Below, in pieces: positions 21,325 through 30,723 of a DNA stretch of 64,000 nucleotides. The stretch spans positions 62,001 to 126,000 of the forward strand of contig NZ_FOTB01000002.1 of the NCBI RefSeq assembly GCF_900114445.1, read 5' to 3'. Position 1 is the first letter of the stretch. Each line of letters opens with the position of its first letter. Source of the stretch: Salinicoccus halodurans (GTDB lineage Bacteria; Bacillota; Bacilli; Staphylococcales; Salinicoccaceae). The notes beneath the pieces are model-generated. The model was not told the origin of the DNA. It saw only the letters and a program-made list of their open reading frames with translations, and ran no database searches. Both the position numbers and the translations under genes were made by a program.

Positions 21325-21361
21325 AAAAAGCGGATTCCGAAAAATCGGAACCCGCTTTTTA
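21325..21361. terminator. Bidirectional terminator between the PCMT gene and clpC
   Basis: AAAAAGCGG-A-TTCCGA, a four-A loop, then TCGGAA-C-CCGCTTTTT: a long stem flanked by A and T runs, so it works on both strands for the convergent genes. Confidence 0.9.
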
Positions 21362-21362
21362 T

Positions 21363-23804
21363 TTATTTTTCAATTGCTTCTTTCTCTTCAGTCCGAATAG
21401 CAAATTCATCATCTTTGTAGTCGATCGTTACAACTCTTTCTTCCAGCTGTTCCCCGGACAGGAGTGACTCACTCAATCTGTCTTCGATATGACGCTGGAT
21501 GGAACGTGCGAGCGGCCTTGCGCCGTACTCTGGATCATAACCGTCGTCAGCAATTTTTTCTTTTGCCGCTTCCGTCACTTCAAGATGGATTTCCTGCTCA
21601 CCAAGTCTCGTTTTAAGCTGATCGATCATGAGTGATACGATCTCTTTCAGATGCTCTTTTTCAAGGCTGTGGAAAACAATGATGTCGTCAACACGGTTGA
21701 TGAATTCCGGGCGGAATGTGTTTTTCAGTTCTTTCATCATTGTATTTCTGACGGTATCATAATCCCTCACATTTTCTGTCGTACCGAACCCTGCGAATTT
21801 CTGATCTTTTAGTTCCTGAGCACCTATGTTGGATGTCATGACGATGATCGTATTGCGGAAGTCCACAGTACGTCCGTTGGAATCTGTCAGACGTCCGTCA
21901 TCAAGCACCTGCAGCAGCATGTTGAATACATCAGGATGTGCTTTTTCAATCTCGTCGAACAGGATGAGTGAATAAGGTTTTCTTCTCACTTTTTCAGTAA
22001 GCTGTCCGCCGTCATCATAACCTACATAACCCGGAGGGGAACCGACAAGTCTCGACACGGAATGTTTTTCCATATACTCACTCATATCAACGCGGATCAT
22101 TGCGTCTTCTTCACCGAACATCGCTTCACTCAGCGCTCTGGCAAGCTCGGTTTTACCAACGCCTGTAGGCCCCAGGAAGATGAAGCTTCCTATTGGGCGT
22201 TTAGGATTTTTAAGACCTGCGCGTGCACGCCTGACCGCTTTGGAGATGGATCCAATCGCATCCTTTTGACCAATCACCCTGTTGTGAAGGAGAGATTCAA
22301 GATTCAGCAGTTTTTCCGACTCCTCTTCAGCAATCTTGGACAATGGTATGCCCGTTATGCTGCTGATGACAAGTTCAATGTCACTTCTGGTCACAGATTG
22401 TGAAGATTGGCCCTGCTCTTTCTTCCAATTGTTTTCACGGTCTTCGAGCTCTTTTTCAAGCTTTGTCTGCTGATCACGGAAATTCGCCGCTGCTTCAAAC
22501 TCCTGGCTCTGAACCGCGGCGTTCTTCTCTTTTTTAATTTCCTCAAGTTTGTTTTCAAGATCTTTCAAATCGGGCGGGGAAGTATAGCTTCTCAGCCTTA
22601 CTTTGGAGGACGCCTCGTCTATGAGATCGATTGCTTTGTCCGGCAGGAACCTGTCCTGTACATAACGGTCACTCATTGTTACAGCAGCCTCCACCGCTTC
22701 GTCGGTGATTGTTATTCTGTGGTGTGCTTCATAACGGTCACGAAGTCCTTTAAGGATAAGCATTGCGTCTTCCACATTAGGCTCGTCGACCTGCACCGGC
22801 TGGAAACGGCGTTCCAGTGCTGCATCCTTCTCGATATGCTTGCGGTACTCTTCCAGTGTCGTCGCGCCGATACACTGCATTTCACCGCGGGCGAGCGCCG
22901 GTTTAAGGATGTTGGACGCATCGATTGCACCTTCAGCGCCGCCGGCACCGATAAGTGTGTGCAGCTCGTCGATGAACAGCACTACGTTGCCTGCTTTGTG
23001 GATTTCTTCCATAACTTTTTTCATGCGCTCTTCAAATTCACCGCGGTATTTGGTACCTGCAACCACGGTACCCATATCCAGCGACATGACACGCTTATCT
23101 TTGAGTGTTTCAGGCACTTCATTTTTAACGATCTGCTGTGCCAGCCCTTCGGCGATGGCCGTTTTACCGACACCTGGTTCACCGATCAATACCGGGTTGT
23201 TTTTCGTTCTTCTGCTCAGCACTTCAATTACACGTGTGATTTCGCTGGAACGTCCTATTACAGGATCCAGCATGTCATCGCGTGCAATCTGTGTCAGATC
23301 ACGCGCCAGCGAATCCAGCGTTGGTGTATTATGGTCTTTTTTCATATTGTCTTTTTGTTGCAGTGAATCCGGATTTCCAAGCATCTTGATCACTGCAGCA
23401 CGTGCTTTGGTAATATTCAGATCCAAGTTTGATAATACACGCGCAGCGACGCCTTCACTTTCACGGATCAGTCCCAGAAGCAGATGTTCAGTGCCGACAA
23501 AATTATGATGCAGTTTTCTTGCTTCGTCCATTGAAAGTTCGATGACTTTCTTTGCCCTTGGCGTGTAATGGATGGAAGAAGAGGACTCGGATCCCTCATT
23601 TATAAGGTTGAATACCTCTTCTTTCACCTTGTCTTCTGTAATATTGAATGATTCCAGGACTTTTGCTGCTATACCTTCGTTTTCTTTAACAAGACCCAGG
23701 AGCAGGTGCTCCGTACCAATGTTCGAATGTTTTAGGCTAATCGCTTCTTCCTGCGCGTATGCAAGGACTTTTTGTGCACGTTCTGTCAATCTGCCAAATA
23801 GCAT
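21363..23804 (-). CDS. clpC: ATP-dependent Clp protease ATP-binding subunit ClpC
   Basis: AAA+ unfoldase of 813 residues partnering with ClpP; with McsA/McsB it degrades arginine-phosphorylated proteins. Double Clp-N repeats (1-145), D1 Walker [10 protein letters not shown] (about 210), a coiled-coil middle domain (about 410-460), D2 Walker [10 protein letters not shown] (about 545) and [15 protein letters not shown] are present. It is the last gene of ctsR-mcsA-mcsB-clpC, one base after mcsB, and is controlled by CtsR. Confidence 0.98.
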   Translation of the reverse strand: MLFGRLTERAQKVLAYAQEEAISLKHSNIGTEHLLLGLVKENEGIAAKVLESFNITEDKVKEEVFNLINEGSESSSSIHYTPRAKKVIELSMDEARKLHHNFVGTEHLLLGLIRESEGVAARVLSNLDLNITKARAAVIKMLGNPDSLQQKDNMKKDHNTPTLDSLARDLTQIARDDMLDPVIGRSSEITRVIEVLSRRTKNNPVLIGEPGVGKTAIAEGLAQQIVKNEVPETLKDKRVMSLDMGTVVAGTKYRGEFEERMKKVMEEIHKAGNVVLFIDELHTLIGAGGAEGAIDASNILKPALARGEMQCIGATTLEEYRKHIEKDAALERRFQPVQVDEPNVEDAMLILKGLRDRYEAHHRITITDEAVEAAVTMSDRYVQDRFLPDKAIDLIDEASSKVRLRSYTSPPDLKDLENKLEEIKKEKNAAVQSQEFEAAANFRDQQTKLEKELEDRENNWKKEQGQSSQSVTRSDIELVISSITGIPLSKIAEEESEKLLNLESLLHNRVIGQKDAIGSISKAVRRARAGLKNPKRPIGSFIFLGPTGVGKTELARALSEAMFGEEDAMIRVDMSEYMEKHSVSRLVGSPPGYVGYDDGGQLTEKVRRKPYSLILFDEIEKAHPDVFNMLLQVLDDGRLTDSNGRTVDFRNTIIVMTSNIGAQELKDQKFAGFGTTENVRDYDTVRNTMMKELKNTFRPEFINRVDDIIVFHSLEKEHLKEIVSLMIDQLKTRLGEQEIHLEVTEAAKEKIADDGYDPEYGARPLARSIQRHIEDRLSESLLSGEQLEERVVTIDYKDDEFAIRTEEKEAIEK

Positions 23805-23805
23805 A

Positions 23806-24834
23806 TTATTTCCCTCCTGATAACTCTCTCATAAGCGTTGCACGTTCTTCATCAACCGCCTGTTCAAGAGATGTATAGTGTTTATGCTGTTCATTAAGTC
23901 TCATTTTCAGAAAAGCCGGCTGGATCAGCTGGATCCATTTCTGGAATTTGAAATTCTTCTGTTCCAAAACTCCCAGGTCAATGCCCAGTTTGACATCACT
24001 CAGGCATTTGGCAGCTTCTTTTAAAGACATTTTATATGCATGCTTCAATATCCCGTACGAACGGTGTACTGAATCTTTTACTTCAAGAAGATGTTCGCTT
24101 TGTAAGCGCGAGCGCATCTCGAGTTCCTCTTCGATGATCTGCGATTTCAGCTCATCCAGGTTCTGGATGATTTCCTCTTCCGTCTGTCCCAGTGTGAGCT
24201 GATTCGACAATTGATATATCTGGCCGAGAGGGACGGACCCTTCTCCATATATACCTCTTAACGTGAATCCAAAACGGTTTAAATTGCCTGAAAGGCGTTC
24301 AATTTTCCTCCCGAGTGTCAAAGCCGGCAGGTGAAGCATGATGGATGCTCGCATTCCTGTGCCCACATTGGTCGGGCATGCAGTCAAATATCCAAAGTTT
24401 TCATCAAACGCATAATCCACCACATCTTCCAGAGATTCATCTATCGCTTCAGCTTCTCTGTACAGATCCTGTATGGGGATTCCCGCGCCCATCGTCTGGA
24501 TGCGGATGTGATCCTCTTCATTGACCATGATGGAAACTGATTCCTCTTCGTTGATGTAACTGTGAAGTCCCTGTCTCGTAAAAAGCGGGCTGATCAGATG
24601 CTTTTCTACAAGCAGCGCCTTGTCTTCAAACTTAAGCATATTCATGGAGACTTTCTGATACTCATCAAATGCCGCACCCAACTTTTCAAGCACTTCGTCC
24701 AGCGCATCACCATCCCTCACCATGTGTGGAAAAGGAATGTGTCTGATGTTTCTCGCAAGCCTTATTCTTGCAGACATTTCAACAGGGGCCTCGGCGGCAT
24801 TTTCAATCCAGGGACTCACATTATTCTGCGCCAT
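23806..24834 (-). CDS. mcsB: Protein arginine kinase McsB
   Basis: Phosphagen-kinase-like enzyme that phosphorylates Arg residues, marking proteins for ClpCP. It is 342 residues; [19 protein letters not shown] and the active-site Cys motif [14 protein letters not shown] are conserved. The chosen ATG (24834) follows AGGTGG by five bases. A GTG three codons upstream also exists. It overlaps mcsA by 14 bases. Confidence 0.95.
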   Translation of the reverse strand: MAQNNVSPWIENAAEAPVEMSARIRLARNIRHIPFPHMVRDGDALDEVLEKLGAAFDEYQKVSMNMLKFEDKALLVEKHLISPLFTRQGLHSYINEEESVSIMVNEEDHIRIQTMGAGIPIQDLYREAEAIDESLEDVVDYAFDENFGYLTACPTNVGTGMRASIMLHLPALTLGRKIERLSGNLNRFGFTLRGIYGEGSVPLGQIYQLSNQLTLGQTEEEIIQNLDELKSQIIEEELEMRSRLQSEHLLEVKDSVHRSYGILKHAYKMSLKEAAKCLSDVKLGIDLGVLEQKNFKFQKWIQLIQPAFLKMRLNEQHKHYTSLEQAVDEERATLMRELSGGK

Positions 24835-25342
24835 CCATTCCACCTGCCTTTTCCAATTCTCTTATTTCATCACGGATCACTGCCGCTTCTTCGAACTCCT
24901 GGGATTCTATGAGTTCCGACAGTTTCATTTTCAACGTTTCAATCTGTTTCTTGACCTTTATCTGTGAACGGGACTTTTTCGGCACTTTGCCGATATGCTC
25001 TGTCTGGTGCGCCTGGACACGCGCGATGATTTCAGGCACCTGTCTATCAAATGTAGTATAGCAGTCCGGACAACCGAATTTTCCGTTCTTCACAATTGTA
25101 TCAATAGTCGAACCGCACGTCTCACATTCTTTTTGCTTTCCCTGCTGTTGATGCATCGACTGCTGCTGGGAAAGTGATTTCAGCAATTGATGGATGTTAA
25201 ATGAATCATCCGGATAACTGAAGTCACTCTCAAATGAGGCATTTGCACATTGCTCACACAAGAACTTCTCCGATTTATCCAACCCGCTGCCTTTAGTAAT
25301 ATGAATCGTCGCTTCACGCACGTTGCAAGATTCGCATTTCAT
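24821..25342 (-). CDS. mcsA: McsA, activator of McsB (zinc protein with UVR motif)
   Basis: A 173-residue adaptor. Four CxxC motifs bind zinc: CESC near residue 3, CEQC near 29, CETC and CPDC in the middle. A UVR motif (LKMKLSELIESQEFEEAAVIRDEIREL) lies near the C-terminus. It follows ctsR by four bases and activates McsB autokinase activity in the family. Confidence 0.95.
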   Translation of the reverse strand: MKCESCNVREATIHITKGSGLDKSEKFLCEQCANASFESDFSYPDDSFNIHQLLKSLSQQQSMHQQQGKQKECETCGSTIDTIVKNGKFGCPDCYTTFDRQVPEIIARVQAHQTEHIGKVPKKSRSQIKVKKQIETLKMKLSELIESQEFEEAAVIRDEIRELEKAGGMDGAE

Positions 25343-25346
25343 CCGC

Positions 25347-25814
25347 TCACTCCTCGCTGTATAGAATAACGTCTATGATTCTTCTGAGAATACTCGCTCT
25401 TAATGTATCACGAAACGGAAGCTCCAGCATCAGTGTTTCCCGCTCCACTGCAGCATTTATGATTTTTGCTTCTTTTATAGTAATGACTTCATTTTCAAAC
25501 ATCGACTGTACAAGACGGTTTGCATTTTGTTCTGATACACCATCACCGATGAGTTTCTTTAAATGAGCAAGATATTCCGTCTTGGAATGCGTTTCCACCT
25601 TGGTAATCCTTATATACCCTCCGCCGCCGCGCTTGCTTTCTACGGTGTAACCATGCTCATTAGTAAAGCGTGTCTTGATGACATAGTTCAGCTGAGAAGG
25701 AACGCAATCAAATTTTTCTGCAATATGTGCCCTTTTTATCTCAACAACTTCACCGCCGGAATCCTGGATCAGCTGTTTCAAATATTGTTCGATGATGTCC
25801 GACATGTTACGCAT
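25347..25814 (-). CDS. ctsR: Transcriptional repressor CtsR
   Basis: Class III heat-shock repressor, 155 residues. The winged-HTH domain includes FDCVPSQLNYVIKTRF and the glycine-rich wing KRGGGGYIRI that inserts in the DNA minor groove. Start ATG 25814 (MRNMSDIIEQYLKQLI) is seven bases after GAGG. The CtsR operator directly upstream shows autoregulation. Confidence 0.97.
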   Translation of the reverse strand: MRNMSDIIEQYLKQLIQDSGGEVVEIKRAHIAEKFDCVPSQLNYVIKTRFTNEHGYTVESKRGGGGYIRITKVETHSKTEYLAHLKKLIGDGVSEQNANRLVQSMFENEVITIKEAKIINAAVERETLMLELPFRDTLRASILRRIIDVILYSEE

Positions 25815-25826
25815 TTCATCACCTCT

Positions 25827-25843
25827 TTTGACCTTCTTTGACT
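25827..25843 (-). promoter_or_regulatory. CtsR operator
   Basis: AGTCAAA-GAA-GGTCAAA on the minus strand matches the tandem heptanucleotide CtsR consensus (A/G-GTCAAA-N3-A/G-GTCAAA) exactly. It lies just downstream of the -10 box, over the expected start of transcription of ctsR. Confidence 0.93.
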
Positions 25844-25846
25844 ATA

Positions 25847-25875
25847 ATTATATAATCTCATTTAAAATAAGGCAA
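25847..25875 (-). promoter_or_regulatory. SigA-type promoter of ctsR-mcsA-mcsB-clpC
   Basis: TTGCCT (25870-25875) and TATAAT (25847-25852) on the minus strand are 17 bases apart, with the CtsR operator starting four bases downstream. Confidence 0.85.
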
Positions 25876-26013
25876 ATGGAAAGTTTTATAAATTCTCCCT
25901 TTATTTCTGTAAACGTTCGCATTATAATAACTAGGGAGCATTTTACAACCAGACAAAAAACGCACATAATAGACATGATACATATGTAAATAAAAAACTA
26001 TGAGGTGACCGTA

Positions 26014-27228
26014 TTGAGTATTCTACTGGGCATTATCGGTATTGCTTTTACACTGTTTTTAGCATGGCTCGCCAGCAGCAACCGTAGACTTGCCTTCAAA
26101 AACTGGAAAAACATTCTCGTTCTTCTCGTCATTCAGCTGTTATTCGCCTTCCTGCTGCTTTCCACAGGTGCAGGACAGGCAGTCATCGGCGTTCTTGCTG
26201 ATGGATTTAATGTTCTGCTCGGCTTCGCAGCAGAAGGAGTCGCATTCGTAATGGGGGATCTGACAACCCTTGAGGACGGCAGTCCCGCAAATGTATTCTT
26301 CTTTAATGTCCTTTTACCTATCATTGTAATTTCAGCATTGATCGGGATTCTGCAGTTTACAAAGATTCTTCCGCTGGTCATCCGCGGAATGGGAATCCTG
26401 CTGACCAAAATCACAGGCATGGGTTATCTTGAATCCTACAACGGTGCAGCTTCCATGATTCTTGGGCAATCCGAAGTATTCATTTCCCTGAAAAACCAGC
26501 TTCCGAAACTTACAACCCACAGATTGTACACACTTTCCGCACAATCCATGGGTTCTGTTTCATTATCCATCGTCGGAGCATATATGACGATGCTGGAACC
26601 GCAGTATGTGGTGGCAGCGATTGTGCTCAACCTGTTCGGTGCCTATGTCATCGTTCACGTCATCAACCCTTATACACTGACTGAGGAGGAGGAAGAAGCC
26701 ACTGATATCGGAGAAAGCCCGGATGATGGCAAATCTTTCTTCCAGATCCTCGGCGACTACATCATGGACGGCGCCAAAGTGGCAATGACTGTTGCAGCAA
26801 TGCTGATCGGTTACATCGCCCTGATTGCAATTTTGAACCAGGCATTCCTGCTCATCCCTGGAATGAGCATTACATTCCAGGATGTTCTCGGCTATATCTT
26901 CATGCCGATTGCATTCCTCATCGGAATTCCCTGGTCTGAAGCACAGCAGGCCGGAGCTCTTATGGCAACAAAGCTTATTACAAATGAATTCGTTGCGATG
27001 CTCGATTATACAACGGTCGCAGATCAGTTCAGTGAGAAGACACAGGCAATGATCTCCGTATTCCTTGTTTCATTCGCCAACTTCTCAAGTATCGGCATCA
27101 TTGCAGGTTCTGTTAAAGGCCTCCATAACGAAAGCGGAGACAAAGTTGCAAAATTCGGCCTGAAACTCGTCTATGGTGCTTCCCTTGTAAGTCTGCTTAC
27201 AGCGACAATTGTCGGTTTCTTTGCATAA
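26014..27228 (+). CDS. nupC: Concentrative nucleoside transporter, NupC/CNT family
   Basis: An integral membrane protein of 404 residues with about nine to ten hydrophobic segments and the CNT signatures GMGYLESYNGAASMILGQSE and NFSSIGIIAGSVKGL. It imports nucleosides with H+ or Na+. The start is TTG at 26014, six bases after GAGGTG; an in-frame GTG at 26005 is part of the site. It is divergent from ctsR. A TATAAT box at 25923-25928 is the likely -10, with a weak -35. Substrate specificity cannot be read from the sequence. Confidence 0.9.
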   Translation: MSILLGIIGIAFTLFLAWLASSNRRLAFKNWKNILVLLVIQLLFAFLLLSTGAGQAVIGVLADGFNVLLGFAAEGVAFVMGDLTTLEDGSPANVFFFNVLLPIIVISALIGILQFTKILPLVIRGMGILLTKITGMGYLESYNGAASMILGQSEVFISLKNQLPKLTTHRLYTLSAQSMGSVSLSIVGAYMTMLEPQYVVAAIVLNLFGAYVIVHVINPYTLTEEEEEATDIGESPDDGKSFFQILGDYIMDGAKVAMTVAAMLIGYIALIAILNQAFLLIPGMSITFQDVLGYIFMPIAFLIGIPWSEAQQAGALMATKLITNEFVAMLDYTTVADQFSEKTQAMISVFLVSFANFSSIGIIAGSVKGLHNESGDKVAKFGLKLVYGASLVSLLTATIVGFFA

Positions 27229-27249
27229 ATAATCCGATAAAATTCATCA

Positions 27250-27285
27250 AAAATGCCCGGGATGGTAATGATCCCGGGCATTTTT
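27250..27285. terminator. Bidirectional terminator between nupC and the GNAT gene
   Basis: AAAATGCCCGGGAT and ATCCCGGGCATTTTT form a perfect stem around a seven-base loop between convergent genes, with T-runs on both strands. Confidence 0.92.
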
Positions 27286-27831
27286 CTATTCCTCATCCAA
27301 TATGGGTACGCCCAGGACCCTCTTATCGAATCGCTCAGGAATGAGTACTTTATGCATCAAACCATCTATGTCTCCATATTCCTGCTCATGTTCAAAATAG
27401 AGTTCGTATCCTCTTCTTTCATAGATGCCCCTCAGCCATGGATGGAACTTCAGCGAAGTTCCGAGCACAACAGCAGGCGCTTTTACAGTATCCCTTAAAA
27501 TTGCCTCTTCAACATAAGTAAGCAGTTTATCTCCTTTACCCTGCCCCTTGTATTCCGGTTTGGTCGCAAACCACCAGAGAAAAGGATATCCTGAAACATT
27601 TATATCTCCATCCCACGGGAAACGTATCGTTATCGTAGAAATGAGTTCACCGTCACGCTCCAGAACATAGGCGGTCGAATTCATTATGTTGTCAGTGACC
27701 TCTTTCAATCCGACATTCACAGACGGCCATTCAATCCCCAGGTCTTTGAGCGGTTTAAATGCTGACTGCATCAGAGTCAGGAATTCCTCCGCATCTTCTT
27801 TTACCGCCACTCTGATAATATCTTCTGACAT
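27286..27831 (-). CDS. GNAT family N-acetyltransferase
   Basis: A 181-residue protein with the acetyl-CoA-binding segment around residues 88-105 (ATKPEYKGQGKGDKLLTYVE), matching Q/R-x-x-G-x-G/A. The C-terminal GYELYFEHEQEYGDIDGLMHK is not assigned to a known substrate. It is convergent with nupC; about 175 bases separate it from the divergent metallophosphoesterase gene. Substrate unknown. Confidence 0.8.
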   Translation of the reverse strand: MSEDIIRVAVKEDAEEFLTLMQSAFKPLKDLGIEWPSVNVGLKEVTDNIMNSTAYVLERDGELISTITIRFPWDGDINVSGYPFLWWFATKPEYKGQGKGDKLLTYVEEAILRDTVKAPAVVLGTSLKFHPWLRGIYERRGYELYFEHEQEYGDIDGLMHKVLIPERFDKRVLGVPILDEE

Positions 27832-28007
27832 GCTGCACCTCCTGAAAATAATTTTTTATATAAGCCATCCAATTCATACCTCGACAATAGGAATGGTTAT
27901 CAGTATAACGACAGCTCTTTACATCGTCAACAGAACTGTCCGAAATGGCATTTGAAGCTCAGAATGATAATATTAAGGTTAATAATAGGAAGACGGAGAG
28001 ATTCATT

Positions 28008-28817
28008 ATGAAAATAGGCATTATTTCCGATCTGCACATCGATCGGGGAAATATTGGCAAAAACACATACGAAGAAGTGCTCGCAAAAGAAGTGAAGTCA
28101 CAGAAACTGGACCTGCTTCTTATTGCTGGAGATGTCTCGAGCCACTATAAGATGACGGCAGATTTTTTAAAGAACATGACCAATCTTACAAACGTTGAAA
28201 TCCTGTTTGTACCGGGAAACCATGACTACTGGCTCAGGGAAGAGGACGAAAAAACGACGAGAGAAGTTTATGAATTCTACAAAAATATGCCGGGCAGTCT
28301 TCTGGAAACACCCTACATCATTAATGACGACTGGGCGATTGTCGGACACAGCGGCTGGTATGACTATACTTATGCAGACGAACGTTTCAGTATGGAGAAG
28401 CTCGAAAGAGGTAAATTCTACGGCGGGACATGGCAGGATAAGCTGAAGATAGACTGGCAACTCCAAGACAGGGAACTGTCCAGAATATTCGCAGAAAAAG
28501 TGGAAGATGACATGGAAAAAGTAGAGGGCAGGAATATCATTCTGATGACCCATGTCGTCACACATAAAAGATATGCGGTTCCCATGCCCCATCGTCTTTT
28601 TGATTATTTCAATGCATTCATCGGAACTTCCGACTTTGATGCGCTGTATAAAAAATACCCCATAAAATACAGCATCATGGGGCACGTCCATTTCCGCCAT
28701 CAATTCAGGCAGAATGGGCTTACGTATATTTGCGCATGTCTCGGCTATCCGCGGGAATGGCAGACGGATGATATTAAAGCGGAGATGAAGAATACGCTTC
28801 AGGTGATGGAAATATGA
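28008..28817 (+). CDS. Calcineurin-like metallophosphoesterase
   Basis: A 269-residue phosphoesterase with the metal-binding motif set: SDLHID (residues 7-12), AGDVSS, GNHDYW, and GHVHFRHQF near the C-terminus. It starts MKIGIISDLHID; the ATG at 28008 follows GGAGAGATTC. Family members hydrolyse varied phosphomonoesters, phosphodiesters or cyclic nucleotides; the substrate cannot be inferred. A plus-strand terminator follows at 28835-28874. Confidence 0.82.
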   Translation: MKIGIISDLHIDRGNIGKNTYEEVLAKEVKSQKLDLLLIAGDVSSHYKMTADFLKNMTNLTNVEILFVPGNHDYWLREEDEKTTREVYEFYKNMPGSLLETPYIINDDWAIVGHSGWYDYTYADERFSMEKLERGKFYGGTWQDKLKIDWQLQDRELSRIFAEKVEDDMEKVEGRNIILMTHVVTHKRYAVPMPHRLFDYFNAFIGTSDFDALYKKYPIKYSIMGHVHFRHQFRQNGLTYICACLGYPREWQTDDIKAEMKNTLQVMEI

Positions 28818-28834
28818 CCTGCAGTCATGGGACA

Positions 28835-28874
28835 TACGCAGTGCGGCTGATTCACCGGCTGCCTGCGTTTTTTT
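28835..28874 (+). terminator. Terminator after the metallophosphoesterase gene
   Basis: ACGCAG and CTGCGT arms with an internal G+C-rich stem, followed by seven T on the plus strand. It abuts the stop codon of the convergent yerC-like gene. Confidence 0.75.
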
Positions 28875-29160
28875 ATTCCATCCGGTCTATTATCCGGTGA
28901 TATCCGTCGCTGCCGTAATCCAGACACCGTTTCACTCTCGAGACTGTAGCGCTGGATGCGCCGGTCTCATCCTGGACTTTCTGATATGTCTGCCCTTCTT
29001 TGATCCTCTTGGCCACCTGGAACCGCTGTTTCAAGGATACCAGTTCATTTGTTGTACACAGATCGTCGAAGAAATGATAACAGTCGTCCAGGTTTTCGAG
29101 TTTCAGTATCCCTTCGAACAGGTCATCGAGTTCTGTTCCTTTTAACTTATCTATCTGCAT
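28873..29160 (-). CDS. TrpR/YerC-family repressor, probable histidine regulator (HisR)
   Basis: A 95-residue all-helical DNA-binding protein of the TrpR superfamily (YerC/YecD). The HTH region reads LVSLKQRFQVAKRIKEGQTY and ASSATVSRVKRCLDYG, with the TVSRVKRC recognition helix. The ATG at 29160 follows GGAGGGGATCAAT; a longer in-frame reading upstream overlaps the promoter. Comparative-genomics work on Firmicutes has proposed members of this family as histidine-biosynthesis regulators. Here the gene is divergent from hisZGDCBHAFIE with two matching dyads between them, which supports that role but does not prove it. Confidence 0.85.
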   Translation of the reverse strand: MQIDKLKGTELDDLFEGILKLENLDDCYHFFDDLCTTNELVSLKQRFQVAKRIKEGQTYQKVQDETGASSATVSRVKRCLDYGSDGYHRIIDRME

Positions 29161-29185
29161 ATTGATCCCCTCCAGTAATACGACC

Positions 29186-29214
29186 ATCATAACAAAACAC
29201 TTTATCTATTTAAA
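29186..29214 (-). promoter_or_regulatory. Candidate promoter of the yerC/hisR gene
   Basis: TTTAAA (29209-29214) and TATGAT (29186-29191) on the minus strand are 17 bases apart. The -35 is weak (4 of 6). The dyad at 29196-29219 lies across the -35 and spacer, consistent with autoregulation. Confidence 0.5.
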
Positions 29215-29219
29215 GTGTT
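29196..29219. promoter_or_regulatory. Candidate HisR operator 1 (perfect 9+9 dyad)
   Basis: AACACTTTA-N6-TAAAGTGTT, a perfect inverted repeat with a six-base spacer. It overlaps the predicted promoter of the TrpR-like gene and is repeated in the same architecture at 29287-29302. Confidence 0.65.
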
Positions 29220-29240
29220 AAATCAATTGTCTGAAATGTC

Positions 29241-29269
29241 TTGCATCCGCTTATTTTATTTGTTACTAT
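29241..29269 (+). promoter_or_regulatory. Promoter of the his operon
   Basis: TTGCAT (29241-29246) and TACTAT (29264-29269) are 17 bases apart. Transcription should start near 29276, about 45 bases before hisZ. No T-box or His leader peptide is visible. Confidence 0.7.
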
Positions 29270-29286
29270 TTTATTTATTGATTATT

Positions 29287-29302
29287 CTTTATCACACTAA
29301 AG
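29287..29302. promoter_or_regulatory. Candidate HisR operator 2
   Basis: CTTTA-TCACAC-TAAAG has the same core arms and six-base spacing as operator 1. It lies about 11 bases downstream of the expected hisZ start of transcription, a classic repressor position. Confidence 0.6.
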
Positions 29303-29320
29303 TATTAAAGGAGGCACTCT

Positions 29321-30124
29321 ATGAAGAACGAATTGATTATGAACCGTCTGAAATTTGCACAGGATTATACCCAGCTGCTTGACCGGGAAGGATATCAGCT
29401 GATTGATATGAATATGGCCGAGCCTTTTCAAATAGATGATAAGCGGCATCATTCTTCCACAATCATCTTTGAAAAGAATGAGCAGCTCTTCTCAATCCGC
29501 AGTGACTGGACGAGATCATTACTGAATTATAATGAGAACTACTATCTCAGCCATCGTTTCTTCGGATACTTCGGCCCTGTGGTGAGGAACTATAAAACAT
29601 TCTATCAGGCGGGGGTCGAGCTTTACGGACCGACTGAGGCGGAAGTGCTGAAAAGCATCGACATGCACCTATCATTCATCGAAGAAAGGAATGGACGGGA
29701 ATTCAGGTCCATCGTCGTCAATGATGATAAGCTCCTGGATCTTTATATCGAAAAATACGAACTGGACGCTGGTGTACGCAGGCTCGTTTATGAAAAGAAC
29801 CTGTCTGAACTGCGTAAAAAACTTGGCGGCGAGCACCCGCTGTACATTCTGATGACTGCCAAAGTCAGTGATCAGATCCACCTGGTGAATGAGGAATTCG
29901 GGAAGACCGACATCATGCAGTTCCTCAATCATCTGAATGGATATCTTGAAAAATACAACATGAAATTCATTCTGGATCTGTCATTCCGCTCGCCGCAGTC
30001 ATACTATAACGGCTTTTATTTCCAGGTTTTCCTGAACCATGATTACCCGCTGTTGAGCGGCGGGGAGTACAACAGCAGTGCATTCGGCATTGCAGTGAAT
30101 CTGTCCAATGGAGGTCTCCTATGA
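29321..30124 (+). CDS. hisZ: ATP phosphoribosyltransferase regulatory subunit HisZ (short form)
   Basis: A HisRS-like paralogue of 267 residues that lacks aminoacylation function and is required with short HisG for the first step of histidine synthesis. It is shorter than the roughly 390-residue Bacillus type and matches the short staphylococcal form. SIRSDWTRSLL corresponds to the class II core, and YYNGFYFQVF to motif near the His-binding pocket. It begins after AAAGGAGG and overlaps hisG by four bases (ATGA). Confidence 0.88.
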   Translation: MKNELIMNRLKFAQDYTQLLDREGYQLIDMNMAEPFQIDDKRHHSSTIIFEKNEQLFSIRSDWTRSLLNYNENYYLSHRFFGYFGPVVRNYKTFYQAGVELYGPTEAEVLKSIDMHLSFIEERNGREFRSIVVNDDKLLDLYIEKYELDAGVRRLVYEKNLSELRKKLGGEHPLYILMTAKVSDQIHLVNEEFGKTDIMQFLNHLNGYLEKYNMKFILDLSFRSPQSYYNGFYFQVFLNHDYPLLSGGEYNSSAFGIAVNLSNGGLL

Positions 30125-30723
30125 TTACTGTCGCTCTGACCAAAGGTCGTCTTTTCAAAGACTTCATCAAATATATGGAAGAAAATAACCTGAATGATTA
30201 TATCGGGGCGCTGACCGGTGAAACACGTTCACTTTATACAGTCGTGGATAATGTGAAGTTCATCTTCGCCAAAGGGCCGGATGTACCGACATACGTCGAG
30301 AGTGGTGTCGCGGATATCGGAATCGTCGGATCGGATATCATTACAGAGGACGAATTCAATATTCTGAACGTCTCCCAGCTGCCGTTCGGCGATTGTCATT
30401 TCTCTGTCGCCGCCCTGCCCGGCCAGGAATCATTCAATACCATCGCAACAAAATATACGAATGTCGCTTTTGAACACTTTAAAAATAAGAAGAAGGATGT
30501 ATCACTCGTCCATCTCAACGGTTCTGTCGAGCTGGCTCCGCTTCTCGGACTGTCTGATGCGATCGTTGATATTGTACAGACCGGCGGCACGCTGCAAGAC
30601 AACGGTCTGATCGAATATGAAAAGATCATGGAAATCCATGCCCGGCTCATTGCGAATAAACGGACGTTCTATACTAAAGAAGACGAAATATATGAATTTC
30701 TACAGGAAATCGGGGTGGTCTGA
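30121..30723 (+). CDS. hisG: ATP phosphoribosyltransferase, short form
   Basis: First committed step: ATP + PRPP to phosphoribosyl-ATP. It is 200 residues, the short HisG_S type that needs HisZ. MITVALTKGRLFKDFI, the ADIGIVGSDII segment and the PRPP loop IVDIVQTGGTLQDNGL are present. Translationally coupled to hisZ and hisD; the hisD start overlaps its stop (TGATGA). Confidence 0.97.
   Translation: MITVALTKGRLFKDFIKYMEENNLNDYIGALTGETRSLYTVVDNVKFIFAKGPDVPTYVESGVADIGIVGSDIITEDEFNILNVSQLPFGDCHFSVAALPGQESFNTIATKYTNVAFEHFKNKKKDVSLVHLNGSVELAPLLGLSDAIVDIVQTGGTLQDNGLIEYEKIMEIHARLIANKRTFYTKEDEIYEFLQEIGVV

Noticed and set aside
22407-23366. 319-codon plus-strand frame inside clpC
   Set aside because: Antisense to clpC; Cys/His/Phe-rich translation with no family resemblance, typical of a shadow frame.
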